Shown: positions 1 to 7,675 of the stretch, in pieces
Layout of the letters: the number at the start of each line of letters is the position of its first letter
Position numbering within the stretch: position 1 is the stretch's first letter
Source: Roseivirga sp. UBA7431
GTDB taxonomy: Bacteria > Bacteroidota > Bacteroidia > Cytophagales > Cyclobacteriaceae
NCBI GenBank assembly: GCA_002477595.1
Contig: DLQN01000114.1
Location: forward strand, 1-25,825
Direction of reading: 5' to 3'
DNA length: 25,825 nucleotides
Position numbers and translations under genes: made by a program
Notes under the pieces: generated by a model
The model's input: the letters and a program-made list of their open reading frames with translations, nothing else
What the model was told of the DNA's origin: nothing
Databases searched by the model: none

Positions 1-164
1 CATACAGAAAGCGCCATTTTTTCTAAATCTGGCATTTCATCATAGGCTCGAAAAAAGTACCAAATTGGCATTTCTTCTGCCGCCCCATAAGAATTATGAA
101 GCAATAATGGTGGTGATTCGTTGTGCTCAACGAATTCTTTCAAAGCTTTGCCATAGGGATCCAT
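1..164 (-). CDS. Class I SAM-dependent methyltransferase, N-terminal part
   Basis: Reading leftward from an ATG at 164-162, an open frame of 54 codons runs off the window edge. It begins MDPYGKALKEFVEH and contains WYFFRAYDEMPDLEKMAL. This resembles the N-terminus of Bacteroidota class I SAM-dependent methyltransferases, in which a short 'FFR.Y.EMPDLE..AL' lead-in precedes the glycine-rich SAM loop. The SAM loop itself would lie outside the window, so the activity is inferred from remembered family resemblance only. The substrate is unknown. The gene is divergent from the DUF5916 gene, with 281 nt between them. Confidence 0.6.
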   Translation of the reverse strand, partial: MDPYGKALKEFVEHNESPPLLLHNSYGAAEEMPIWYFFRAYDEMPDLEKMALSV

Positions 165-388
165 ATGGCAAAAAAGTAGAGATCAAACTACATATCAAAA
201 TCAAAAATATTTTACCAACAAAAGAATCTTTTACAATCGATTGATAAAACGAAAGGAAACATGGGAATCTATACTAAAAGCAGCGAGATATTATATGTAA
301 AACCCATTCATAAAAAATTTGATAAACATCTTATTTACAATCACTTAATGCACCCTTACCGCTCAAACTAGAAAAGCGTCTTTTGGGA

Positions 389-396
389 TAATTTTG
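389..396 (+). promoter_or_regulatory. Possible -7 box upstream of the DUF5916 gene
   Basis: TAATTTTG fits the Bacteroidota -7 consensus TAnnTTTG and lies about 50 nt before the start codon. No good -33 TTTG is visible at the usual 19-21 nt spacing, so this is weak. Confidence 0.3.
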
Positions 397-435
397 ATGA
401 GAAGCACCACGAACAAAAGTCATATTTGTATGTTG

Positions 436-447
436 ATACAATTGTAT
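436..447. repeat. 12-nt perfect palindrome overlapping a start codon
   Basis: ATACAATTGTAT is self-complementary and its last two bases are the first two of the ATG at 446. A preceding TTGTAT (426-431) also pairs with ATACAA (436-441) across a 4-nt loop. Two alternative foldings could therefore mask or expose the start. This may also be a chance AT-rich palindrome. Confidence 0.4.
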
Positions 448-2947
448 GATGAAACGAGTAGTGAAATACGGTTTACTTTTAATGGCGCTCTGCCTTCCTT
501 CAGTGGTATCGTATGCCCAAGACACAACTATTCCTAAGAAGTCTTTCGAAGCGGTGAGAGCCGTTGATAAGATCAAAATCGATGGGATTTTCGATGAAGC
601 ATCTTGGGGTTGCGCGCCCATCTTAACTGATTTTGTGCAAAGACGGCCTTCCCCAGGCGTAGCATCGGAACGAAAAACTGAAGTGAGGTTCGTGTACGAT
701 GATGAAGCCATCTATGTATCCGCAAAACTTTACGAAAAGAAGGATCAAGCCTTCAACCTTTTAACGAACCGTGACAATATTGGTGACTCCGATTATTTTG
801 GTGTTTCTATAGACCCCTTTAATGCTGGCTTGAATGGTGTTGGTCTTTTTGTAACCATCGCAGGTGTTCAGTATGACACAAGATATTCAAATGGCGGTAA
901 TGAGAGAATTTGGAGAAATGATGCGGCATGGAATGCGGTTTGGCTGTCAGAAACAAAAGTTTTTGAAGACTATTGGACGGTAGAGTATAAAATACCTTTT
1001 GCGGTACTTCGGTTCACCTCAAAGGATATTCAAAATTGGGGAATCAATTTTTTTAGAAGGTCCACCTTCCTAAATGAAGAATCATTCTGGAACCCAATTA
1101 ACCCCGAGATTGATGGATTTTTAAACCAAGCTGGCGAAGTGACCCAGCTCGAAGACATAGAAACCCCTACTCGATTATTCTTTTATCCGTACGTATCGAC
1201 TGTGATCAGCAGGTCAACTGAAACTGGTTTCGTAGCACCTCAACTAAACGGTGGTATGGACATCAAATACGGCATCAACGATGCTTTTACCCTTGATATG
1301 ACTTTGATTCCAGATTTTAGCGGGGTGCGTTCGGATAATGAAGTATTAAACCTCTCTCCTTTTGAGGTGAGGTTCGATGAACAAAGACAGTTTTTTACCG
1401 AAGGCGTTGAACTATTTAACAGGGCTGGCTTATTCTATTCGAGAAGAATAGGCAACACTTTTGGCAACGTTACAGAAACGCTTGACGATAGTGAAAGTAT
1501 TACGTCAAGGCCCATTGCAGCGCAACTTATCAATGCGAGTAAAATCACTGGCCGTACAAACAGCGGTTTAGGCATCGGCTTCTTTAATGCAGTGACAGAT
1601 AGAACTTTCGTAGAAGTTGAAGACTCCGAAACTGGGACTACCCGTCAAGTCGAAGCTGATCCACTGACTAATTTCAACCTGCTTGTCCTTGATCAAAACC
1701 TTAAGAACAACTCTAGCGTCACGTTCACTAATTCTAATGTATGGAGAGGACAAAATGCTGATGATGCAAATGTGACTGCCCTAAACCTGAATCTGAATGA
1801 CCAAAGCCTATCATGGAGAGTAAGAGGATTCTATGGCTACAGTCAAGTGATTACACATGATATCGAATCGGCAACCAGCAACAATAAGACAGGCTACAAA
1901 TACAACTTGAACTTAGCGAAGACTCGAGGTAATTTTCAGTTCAACGTAAGTAGAAATGTTGAAACTGACACTTATGACATCAACGATTTGGGCTTTTTAA
2001 GGCGAGCGAATAAAATAGAACACGGTGGCCGACTCTCTTACAATCAATTTACTCCGACTGGAATTTTCAACAGTTGGTCTGCAAGGATCGATGCTAATTA
2101 CAACCAGTTGTACGAGCCGAACACCTTTACCAATATGTCTCTTAATCTTAACTTGAATGGCCAGTTTAAAAACTTCTGGTCACTTTCAGGCGAAATTGGA
2201 GGAAGCCCAAGGACAGATAATGACTTCTTTGAGGCTCGAACAAGTGGTTACGTATTTATGAGACCTCAGAGCCAACGATATACGGTATCGTTAAGAACTG
2301 ATGGAAGAAAACTGTTGAGTGGTAACGGCCGATTGAGAATTAGCGTAAGACCTGATTGGGACTTCGTAGAGCATTCTTATAATATCTCGGGAACGGTTAG
2401 AATTGGAACACGCGCAGAGATAAGCCATAGAATAGAAGTGCTAGACAGGACAAATAATCGTGGCTATGTTACCAAATTATATGATGATGCTGGTAGCCTA
2501 AGTCGTGTGATGTTCGGTGTTAGGGATAGAAAAACGTTGACAAACATTACTGACGCAAGATATATCTTCAGTAATCGAATGGGTGTTACTTTCAGGCTTA
2601 GACACAATTGGGACCGTGTCGACTATAGTCGTTTCCTAGAGCTGCAAGAAGATGGTGAGCTCCTTGAAACAGATTATACAGGCCTAGATACAGACACGAA
2701 CGACCCACTGCATAACCGAAACTTCAATGTCTTTAATATTGACATGGAATATAACTGGCAGTTTCTACCTGGAAGTGAAGTCCGAGCAATTTGGAAGCGA
2801 TCTATAGGTACAAATGACATCGACACTCAAATGGGATTCTTTGAGAACTTCGATAACACACTATCTGCCCCTAATTTTGATACCATCACCATTAGACTCG
2901 TATACTTCCTCGATTATTTGAACGTCAGAAACTTCTTTAGGAAGTAA
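446..2947 (+). CDS. DUF5916 outer-membrane protein with N-terminal CBM9-like domain
   Basis: This 833-residue protein has a Sec signal peptide (hydrophobic core about 8-22, likely cleavage after SYA at 24). Residues about 35-230 match the CBM9-like beta-sandwich found in DUF5916 proteins, with the typical opening KIDGIFDEASW and later VRFVYDDEAIYVSAKLY. Residues about 235-833 are rich in alternating polar and aromatic residues and end in RLVYFLDYLNVRNFFRK, as expected of an outer-membrane beta-barrel (DUF5916). Members are widespread in Bacteroidota and often annotated only as 'carbohydrate binding family 9 domain-containing'. Substrate and function are unknown. Two adjacent ATG codons (446 and 449) could both serve as start. 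The gene stands alone: its neighbour upstream is divergent and the next gene begins about 50 nt downstream. Confidence 0.88.
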   Translation: MMKRVVKYGLLLMALCLPSVVSYAQDTTIPKKSFEAVRAVDKIKIDGIFDEASWGCAPILTDFVQRRPSPGVASERKTEVRFVYDDEAIYVSAKLYEKKDQAFNLLTNRDNIGDSDYFGVSIDPFNAGLNGVGLFVTIAGVQYDTRYSNGGNERIWRNDAAWNAVWLSETKVFEDYWTVEYKIPFAVLRFTSKDIQNWGINFFRRSTFLNEESFWNPINPEIDGFLNQAGEVTQLEDIETPTRLFFYPYVSTVISRSTETGFVAPQLNGGMDIKYGINDAFTLDMTLIPDFSGVRSDNEVLNLSPFEVRFDEQRQFFTEGVELFNRAGLFYSRRIGNTFGNVTETLDDSESITSRPIAAQLINASKITGRTNSGLGIGFFNAVTDRTFVEVEDSETGTTRQVEADPLTNFNLLVLDQNLKNNSSVTFTNSNVWRGQNADDANVTALNLNLNDQSLSWRVRGFYGYSQVITHDIESATSNNKTGYKYNLNLAKTRGNFQFNVSRNVETDTYDINDLGFLRRANKIEHGGRLSYNQFTPTGIFNSWSARIDANYNQLYEPNTFTNMSLNLNLNGQFKNFWSLSGEIGGSPRTDNDFFEARTSGYVFMRPQSQRYTVSLRTDGRKLLSGNGRLRISVRPDWDFVEHSYNISGTVRIGTRAEISHRIEVLDRTNNRGYVTKLYDDAGSLSRVMFGVRDRKTLTNITDARYIFSNRMGVTFRLRHNWDRVDYSRFLELQEDGELLETDYTGLDTDTNDPLHNRNFNVFNIDMEYNWQFLPGSEVRAIWKRSIGTNDIDTQMGFFENFDNTLSAPNFDTITIRLVYFLDYLNVRNFFRK

Positions 2948-2996
2948 GCGTTGGTAATGCCTTCTCGGCTTAATACCTTTAATCAAAACGATTGAT

Positions 2997-3596
2997 ATCA
3001 ATTACTTAGCCCATTTATACCTCTCTGGAAATAACGATCAAATTAAGGTTGGCAATTTTATAGGTGACTTTGTAAAGGGAAAGCAATATCAAGATTTTGA
3101 ACCAATGGTGGCCAAGGGAATTCTGCTGCATCGCGAAATCGATGTTTACACAGATACGCATCCTATCGTTTCATTGAGCAAAGACAAGCTGAGAGAAAAG
3201 TACAGGCACTACTCAGGTGTAATTGTAGATATGTTCTACGACCACTTCTTGGCTAAGCACTTCGATCAATACTCCAACATTCCGCTTGCAGACTTTGCCC
3301 AATCGAGTTATAAGGTTATGCAAAAGCATTGGGATATAATTCCTACCAAGGGGCAAAAAATGCTGCCTTACATGATTAAGGGCAACTGGTTGGTCAATTA
3401 CGCAAATCCAGAAGGAATACATCGGGCACTCCAAGGACTCTCCAGGCGCACAAAATTTGACTCCAAATTGGACATAGCGATACAAGATTTGTATGAATAT
3501 CAGGATGCCTTTGAAAGCGAGTTTCACGCTTTTTTCAAGGAGATTGTGCTGCATATTTCGCAATTCAGAGAAGATTTAATTAATTCGCCTACATGA
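2997..3596 (+). CDS. Acyl carrier protein phosphodiesterase-like protein (DUF479/AcpH), apparent non-AUG start
   Basis: The first in-frame ATG is at 3105 and gives 163 residues. The open frame continues upstream and encodes NYLAHLYLSGNN at 3000-3035 and then GNFIGDFVKGK. These match the conserved N-terminus of the AcpH/DUF479 family, whose members normally begin M-N-[YF]-L-A-H and are about 190-200 residues long. Starting at the ATC at 2997 gives 199 residues with Met directly before NYLAH. ATT at 2991 is an alternative. No ATG, GTG or TTG lies in frame between the stop at 2955 and 3105. In E. coli AcpH removes 4'-phosphopantetheine from ACP; activity here is inferred from family. The HREIDVYTDTHP segment and the Asp/His-rich helices are family-like. 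The stop overlaps the next gene by ATGA. Confidence 0.8.
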   Translation: MNYLAHLYLSGNNDQIKVGNFIGDFVKGKQYQDFEPMVAKGILLHREIDVYTDTHPIVSLSKDKLREKYRHYSGVIVDMFYDHFLAKHFDQYSNIPLADFAQSSYKVMQKHWDIIPTKGQKMLPYMIKGNWLVNYANPEGIHRALQGLSRRTKFDSKLDIAIQDLYEYQDAFESEFHAFFKEIVLHISQFREDLINSPT

Positions 3597-4036
3597 TCAT
3601 CTCAAAGCCAAAGCGCACTACCATTTTTTCTCTTGTAGTCTTTACAGTGATCTGTGGGTTTGGTGCACTCTTTTTTCTACGCCAAATATTGAGTGATCCT
3701 GAGGGAACTTGGCGCTATATTGTTTTTGGAATACTCGTGCTTACCACAACGATTCTATTGTCCAAGCTGCTCTTTGGCTACAAAGTCATCAAGATCAGCC
3801 ACGACAAAGTTCATATTTACTATCCTTTCCGCTTCTTCAAAACGGTGCAGGATATTGGTAATTTGGGCGCATGGGAAGAAACCATCATAAACACAAACAA
3901 AACGGAATTCAGACAGCTCAAGCTAGTTTTCCTGAATAAGGGTTATGTGAAACTGAGCAATCAGGAAAACAGTGATTATGATAAGGTTTACAATTACATC
4001 AAGCGGAAAGCACCTAAAAAAGAAGCCAAAGACTAA
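3593..4036 (+). CDS. Small membrane protein, PH-like C-terminal half, unknown function
   Basis: This 147-residue protein has two hydrophobic segments at about 11-30 and 40-60 (VVFTVICGFGALFFL, then YIVFGILVLTTTILL). They are followed by a soluble, beta-rich region (GYKVIKISHDKVHIYYPFRFF...) and a Lys-rich tail (KRKAPKKEAKD). Two short helices followed by a beta-sandwich resemble bacterial PH-like membrane proteins, but I do not recognise a defined family. It overlaps the ACP-phosphodiesterase-like gene by 4 nt (ATGA) and crcB by 1 nt (TAATG), so it is almost surely co-translated with both. Confidence 0.7.
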   Translation: MIISKPKRTTIFSLVVFTVICGFGALFFLRQILSDPEGTWRYIVFGILVLTTTILLSKLLFGYKVIKISHDKVHIYYPFRFFKTVQDIGNLGAWEETIINTNKTEFRQLKLVFLNKGYVKLSNQENSDYDKVYNYIKRKAPKKEAKD

Positions 4037-4410
4037 TGCTTAAAAACTTACTTATAGTCGCCATTGGTGGTGGAGTTGGAAGTGCATTACGCTACCTGCT
4101 GCAAGAAACACTTCATAAGCAAATTGATAATTTTGAGCCTTATGGCACTTTTGTGGTCAACATTCTAGGCTGCCTGCTCTTAGGGCTATTGGCGGGCTAT
4201 GCCGAACAAGAGAAAATCATCAACTCTTCTCTTAACCTTCTCTTGATTTCTGGTTTCTGTGGTGGTTTTACTACTTTTTCAACCTTTGCACTACAGGGAA
4301 ATACGCTTTTCATTTCGAGCAAGCCAGTACAAGCAATTCTCTATATTGGGCTTAGCGTAGTTGTAGGTTTATTAGCAGCATACTTCGGTTACAAGCTTAC
4401 CAAACCTTAA
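4036..4410 (+). CDS. crcB: Fluoride-specific ion channel CrcB/Fluc
   Basis: This 124-residue protein has four transmembrane segments and the Fluc signatures: GGGVGSALRY near the N-terminus, GTFVVNILGC at about 38-47, and GFCGGFTTFSTFALQ at about 74-88. Fluc proteins form dual-topology dimers in the inner membrane and export fluoride passively. The Asn of the GTxxVN motif and the Phe residues of the TTFSTF stretch are the known pore residues and are present. Length is normal. It is the last gene of a translationally coupled rightward set (TAATG junction). No fluoride riboswitch is visible before it, and the gene gap leaves no room for one. Confidence 0.93.
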   Translation: MLKNLLIVAIGGGVGSALRYLLQETLHKQIDNFEPYGTFVVNILGCLLLGLLAGYAEQEKIINSSLNLLLISGFCGGFTTFSTFALQGNTLFISSKPVQAILYIGLSVVVGLLAAYFGYKLTKP

Positions 4411-5459
4411 TGAGACCAGTCGTACTGATCCAAGCCTTCTAGACTGGCCACTAGTAAATCAATTGCGCCTTGAATATCCTCTTTGTTTGCCATTTCAATT
4501 ACTTGATGCAAATGCCTTGTAGGTATCGATACAGCGCCAGAGATAGCACCGTCCTTACCCATTCGTTGCACACCGGCAGTGTCAGTACCACCAGCAGTTA
4601 GGATCTCTGGCTGCCACTTGATCTTCTTCTTATCGGCTACCTGCTTCATATAAGCCACCATGCGATAATCGCAAATGGTAGAAGCATCCATTATCTTAAT
4701 CGCAGCACCCTTACCTAACTCTGTAACCATTTCATGGGGTAATGCTCCTGGAAGGTCAAAAGCAATGGTTGTATCCAAGCCGAAGCCAAAATCTGGGTTG
4801 ATGGTATGTGCAGAGACATTAGCTCCTCTTAGGCCTACTTCTTCCTGAACGGTAAATACCGCATAGACATCATAAGGCTGCTTTTCAAGGAGTTTAAGCG
4901 CTTCAATTAGAATAAATACCGATACCCGATTGTCAATGGACTTGCAATTAACACAGTCTCCCATTTCGATGAGCTCACGCTCACGCGTGATTGGATCTCC
5001 TATGGTAACCACCTTCTCTACCTCTTCTTTCGACATACCAAGGTCAATAAAGTAGTCAGAAATCTTTGCCACTTTGGTGCGTTCCTCGGCTGTCATTACG
5101 TGTATAGGCTTGCTACCCATAACGCCAATGACATCCTCTTTACCATGGATTATTACACGTTGTGCAGTCAGTGTTTTCGGATCAAAGCCACCAAGCGTAT
5201 GAAAGCGTACGAAGCCTTTCTCATCAATATGTGTCACAATGAACCCTATTTCGTCCATGTGAGCTGCCACCATGACCTTCTTTCCATCTGGGTTATTGAC
5301 ACCTTTCTTGAGCGCAACAACATTACCCATGTTGTCCACCGAAACATCATCGACTAGAGGGCTTACTTCTTTGATAACTAAGTCTCGGACACGTTTCTCG
5401 AAACCGGGTGCTCCTGCAATTTCACAGATACTTTTTAGAAGGGATACGTTGATGCTCAT
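4407..5459 (-). CDS. M42 family metallopeptidase (glutamyl aminopeptidase/TET-like)
   Basis: This 350-residue protein matches the M42 co-catalytic metallopeptidase family. It shows AHMDEIGF (H67 and D69, metal ligand region), SIDNR with D176 as bridging ligand, QEEVGLRGA with catalytic E206 and ligand E207, GLDTTIAFD around D229-D235, and PTRHLHQVIE with H318 as the final ligand. Such enzymes are cytoplasmic, often TET dodecamers, that remove N-terminal residues from peptides. Start ATG at 5459-5457; the N-terminal SLLKSICEIAGAPGFEKRVR is family-like. It converges on crcB: the four bases TTAA at 4407-4410 supply the stop codon of both genes. The preceding minus-strand gene ends about 58 nt upstream. 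Confidence 0.93.
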   Translation of the reverse strand: MSINVSLLKSICEIAGAPGFEKRVRDLVIKEVSPLVDDVSVDNMGNVVALKKGVNNPDGKKVMVAAHMDEIGFIVTHIDEKGFVRFHTLGGFDPKTLTAQRVIIHGKEDVIGVMGSKPIHVMTAEERTKVAKISDYFIDLGMSKEEVEKVVTIGDPITRERELIEMGDCVNCKSIDNRVSVFILIEALKLLEKQPYDVYAVFTVQEEVGLRGANVSAHTINPDFGFGLDTTIAFDLPGALPHEMVTELGKGAAIKIMDASTICDYRMVAYMKQVADKKKIKWQPEILTAGGTDTAGVQRMGKDGAISGAVSIPTRHLHQVIEMANKEDIQGAIDLLVASLEGLDQYDWSH

Positions 5460-5517
5460 AGCAATAAAGGATTATGCCACGAAGATAGGAGGAATACGAA
5501 TTAAGACGAAGAGACTA

Positions 5518-5613
5518 TTATAAATCTTCTGCAATGGTAAAGATAACTTCCATTGTGTAGATACCTGGAGAATAAGTAAAACCAGGTGTCAACCTATAAC
5601 TGAATCGAATTTT
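5518..5613 (-). other. Out-of-frame C-terminal continuation of the secreted protein gene
   Basis: If reading slips back one base at the four-base A run (5610-5613 on the plus strand as TTTT), the frame continues past the TGA. It reads KIRFSYRLTPGFTYSPG and then IYTMEVIFTIAEDL, ending at TAA 5520-5518. This tail has the alternating beta-strand pattern expected of the end of the secreted protein. The in-frame ending FDSVIG is only a few residues after the slip point. The tail has no start codon of its own. An assembly error, a real mutation or ribosomal slippage would all give this picture. Confidence 0.6.
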
Positions 5614-6449
5614 GCGCTATTGGAAAGTTTAGTAAAGTTTACCCGTCTACCCTTTGTATTGTTGATATCATCTACGCTTGCAGCATTAATTTGCAGCCTA
5701 TACTTCTTATCATCCAACTTATCTTGTTCATCATCTGGTGTATCTGAGAAAAAGTAACCTTTCGTTTTATTCTCATTAATACGAACATTAATGACAAATG
5801 CAGTATCAATTCCAACAGGTAATTCAACGTAGATAACATTGTCTGGAATCCTCTTCCATTCGTGGTCTAGTATTTGAAGCCTAATATTGGATGCGAGATT
5901 CACTCGGATTTTTTCAAGAGAATTCCCATCATTAACCAACCTCAAATTTACACTCGCACTGTCTGCTTCATTAGTGAAGTATACCTGTCTCTCTTGGACT
6001 AATAAATTCCATTTTGAAATTTTCTTTATTGAGACTGACCAGGCACTAGAAGCCAAAGCATCTCCAAATTCAGAATAGGCTGTAGCACTGATGAAATAAT
6101 TGACATTACCATTTGTGGTTTTAGAAGGGACTAATCTGATAGGGATAAAGGTCGAATCACCAGGGGCGACTTCATGAATTTTAGTCATGTCATTAACGAC
6201 CTTCCAACCAGCGGGAGAAGATAAGTCTAAATTGAATTTTAAAGGACGAGATGTGCGATTAATAGCTTTCACGACATTAGTGACAACATCATCAGCAGAT
6301 GCAGAGCCACCGGACTTCAAAAAGTCAAGTGTCAAAGCTGTATTCAATACATTCGTTTGGGCTTGCGCTGTATTAGCAATAATTCCAAAGAATGCACCAA
6401 TCACAGCAATGGAGAGAAATCTCCAAAGTCTGGATAGACGCGTAGTCAA
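5589..6449 (-). CDS. Secreted beta-sandwich protein of unknown function, probably frameshifted at its C-terminus
   Basis: The open frame gives 286 residues from a TTG start at 6449-6447. A stop lies three codons upstream and no ATG is available before the signal peptide, so TTG is the likely start. Residues about 8-30 form a signal peptide ending ANTAQAQ. The rest is beta-rich with NEW3/Ig-like phrases such as NRTSRPLKFNLDLSSPAGWKVV, suggesting one or two extracellular sandwich domains, but I do not recognise a named family. The frame stops abruptly after AKFDSVIG. Another frame continues with a plausible C-terminus, giving about 310 residues if joined. A consensus promoter lies 30-60 nt upstream. 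Confidence 0.65.
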   Translation of the reverse strand: MTTRLSRLWRFLSIAVIGAFFGIIANTAQAQTNVLNTALTLDFLKSGGSASADDVVTNVVKAINRTSRPLKFNLDLSSPAGWKVVNDMTKIHEVAPGDSTFIPIRLVPSKTTNGNVNYFISATAYSEFGDALASSAWSVSIKKISKWNLLVQERQVYFTNEADSASVNLRLVNDGNSLEKIRVNLASNIRLQILDHEWKRIPDNVIYVELPVGIDTAFVINVRINENKTKGYFFSDTPDDEQDKLDDKKYRLQINAASVDDINNTKGRRVNFTKLSNSAKFDSVIG

Positions 6450-6478
6450 AATAAGTTAGTTCTCGATGTTAGGTAAAT

Positions 6479-6510
6479 CAAATATATGTAATAACTAACG
6501 ATTTACACAA
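6479..6510 (-). promoter_or_regulatory. Bacteroidota-type promoter of the secreted protein gene
   Basis: On the minus strand TTG (6510-6508) is followed after 21 nt by TATATTTG (6486-6479), a perfect TAnnTTTG -7 box. Transcription would start near 6472, about 23 nt before the TTG start codon. Confidence 0.6.
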
Positions 6511-6741
6511 TATGTAAATAGGCATTTAACATGCTTGAGGGCGCTTTTTCATGCGTTGCACTGCTAAGAAGCTTTAAGAAACAAAGTTTTGTATGTATAA
6601 AAAGTGAATTCTTACTACAATAAGCCTTCTGTACTAACTCGGAAATGCAGAATTATTGATAGGTGAATAACCATTTAACAGAAGATTTCAACTACTCATT
6701 AAAATAGTTTGTACCAGTCCGTTTTACCCTGTTGATTAACG

Positions 6742-6768
6742 AAAAGAGCCCCTAAAAATTAGGGGCTC
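6742..6768 (-). terminator. Rho-independent terminator of tRNA-Leu
   Basis: GAGCCCCTAA (6746-6755) pairs perfectly with TTAGGGGCTC (6759-6768) across a 3-nt loop. On the minus strand the stem is followed directly by TTTT (6745-6742). It begins 4 nt after the tRNA. Confidence 0.9.
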
Positions 6769-6771
6769 TAG

Positions 6772-6855
6772 TGCGCACGAGAAGATTCGAACTTCCACAC
6801 AACTTAATGCACCACCCCCTCAAGGTGGCGTGTCTACCAATTTCACCACGTGCGC
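6772..6855 (-). tRNA. tRNA-Leu, anticodon GAG
   Basis: The minus strand folds as a class II tRNA of 84 nt. The acceptor stem pairs GCGCACG (6855-6849) with CGTGCGC (6779-6773), with discriminator A at 6772. The D-arm contains GGTGAAATTGGTAGACA. The anticodon stem CCACC/GGTGG holds the loop TTGAGGG, giving anticodon GAG, which reads CUC and CUU. There is a variable arm as expected for Leu. The T-arm is GGAAG-TTCGAAT-CTTCT with one G-U pair. The 3' CCA is not encoded (CTA follows), so it would be added after transcription. Confidence 0.97.
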
Positions 6856-6872
6856 TTGAAATTCAAGGTTGG

Positions 6873-6903
6873 CAAAAGTAGTTAAGAATTGAGCTAATTC
6901 AAA
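6873..6903 (-). promoter_or_regulatory. Promoter of tRNA-Leu
   Basis: On the minus strand TTTG (6903-6900), 19 nt, then TACTTTTG (6880-6873) match the -33/-7 consensus exactly. Transcription would start about 10 nt before the mature tRNA 5' end. Confidence 0.75.
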
Positions 6904-6916
6904 TAACAAACAATGA

Positions 6917-6945
6917 CCTTTAAACAAATCTCCTTTGTTTAAAGG
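6917..6945. promoter_or_regulatory. 12-bp perfect inverted repeat between divergent promoters (possible operator)
   Basis: CCTTTAAACAAA (6917-6928) is the exact reverse complement of TTTGTTTAAAGG (6934-6945), with 5 nt (TCTCC) between. The right arm contains the likely -33 TTTG of the LiaF-like gene. The repeat starts 14 nt beyond the -33 of the divergent tRNA promoter. No T run follows on either strand, which argues against a terminator. Confidence 0.6.
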
Positions 6946-6965
6946 CATGTAGTTTTCTAGATTTA
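6934..6965 (+). promoter_or_regulatory. Likely promoter of the LiaF-like/GGT operon
   Basis: TTTG (6934-6937), a 20-nt spacer, then TAGATTTA (6958-6965), one base from the TAnnTTTG consensus. The start codon is 17 nt after the -7 box, so the leader would be about 10 nt. The -33 lies within the inverted repeat. Confidence 0.5.
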
Positions 6966-6982
6966 AATTTTACATCTCCAAA

Positions 6983-7666
6983 ATGAAAAAACTCAACAAG
7001 ACAACACTGCTCGGCATCATCTTCATTATCATCGGGTTGGTCCTTGCGCTGAGCAACCTCGACATGATACCTTATTATGTCAGAAGGTATATTTTTCAAT
7101 GGGAAAATATTCTTTTACTCATAGGCTTGTTTTTAATCATTACGGATGAAAACAAGCGAGCAGGAGGTATTCTGTTAGCCATAGGATTCATCTTTTTGAT
7201 CGATGACTGGTTCAGGATAGATGTATCTATCTGGGACTTGTGGCCATTGGCCTTGGTAGCTATAGGTATTCACATTATCATGAGAAAGACCTCAACCACT
7301 GCTGATCTGAATACCCCAAATCCAGATGATAGCGATCTGATAGAAGATACAGCCATATTCGGTGGTGGTGACAAAGTAATCACTAGCTATAATTTTAGAG
7401 GGGGTAGTCTCACCGCTATTTTCGGAGGTTCAAATATTGACCTAACTACTTCTAAGCTTTCGCCAAGATCAGCGCGCCTTGAAATTTTCTGCCTTTTCGG
7501 AGGGTCTAAAATTAGAGTGCCTCAAGATTGGAATGTAGAAATAGGCGTAACAAGTATCTTTGGCGCAACATCGGATAAGCGCGTGATAAAAGATGAAGCA
7601 GAACACCCTGAAAAACTCTACATCAAAGGATTAGTGGTTTTCGGTGGAGTTGAAATAATAAATTAA
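6983..7666 (+). CDS. LiaF-like membrane protein (DUF5668 N-terminus, LiaF-type C-terminus)
   Basis: This 227-residue protein has four hydrophobic segments within the first about 100 residues (LLGIIFIIIGLVLALSNL, ENILLLIGLFLII, GGILLAIGFIFLI, IWDLWPLALVAIGIHII). The soluble C-terminal half contains repeated FGG turns (TAIFGGGDKVI, LTAIFGGSNIDL, CLFGGSKIRVP, VVFGGVEIIN), typical of the LiaF cell-wall-active-antibiotic-response fold. In Firmicutes LiaF inhibits a cell-envelope stress kinase. In Bacteroidota the role is unknown and no LiaRS-like pair is adjacent here. It ends 9 nt before the ATG of the gamma-glutamyltransferase gene, so the two probably form an operon behind the 6934-6965 promoter. 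Confidence 0.82.
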   Translation: MKKLNKTTLLGIIFIIIGLVLALSNLDMIPYYVRRYIFQWENILLLIGLFLIITDENKRAGGILLAIGFIFLIDDWFRIDVSIWDLWPLALVAIGIHIIMRKTSTTADLNTPNPDDSDLIEDTAIFGGGDKVITSYNFRGGSLTAIFGGSNIDLTTSKLSPRSARLEIFCLFGGSKIRVPQDWNVEIGVTSIFGATSDKRVIKDEAEHPEKLYIKGLVVFGGVEIIN

Positions 7667-7675
7667 TTGACCAAC

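Noticed and set aside
331..711. Minus-strand open frame overlapping the start of the DUF5916 gene
   Set aside because: It lies antisense to a well-supported gene, has no recognisable domain and shows no promoter.
3213..3563. Minus-strand open frame of 116 codons
   Set aside because: It lies inside and antisense to the ACP-phosphodiesterase-like gene, which has clear family motifs.
3593..4036. Fluoride riboswitch before crcB
   Set aside because: crcB begins within the stop codon of the preceding gene, so there is no leader, and no riboswitch-like fold was noticed upstream.
5605..5613. Programmed -1 frameshifting as the primary explanation for the split secreted protein
   Set aside because: There is only a four-base A run, no canonical XXXYYYZ heptamer and no obvious downstream stimulatory structure. 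A simple indel or error is more likely.
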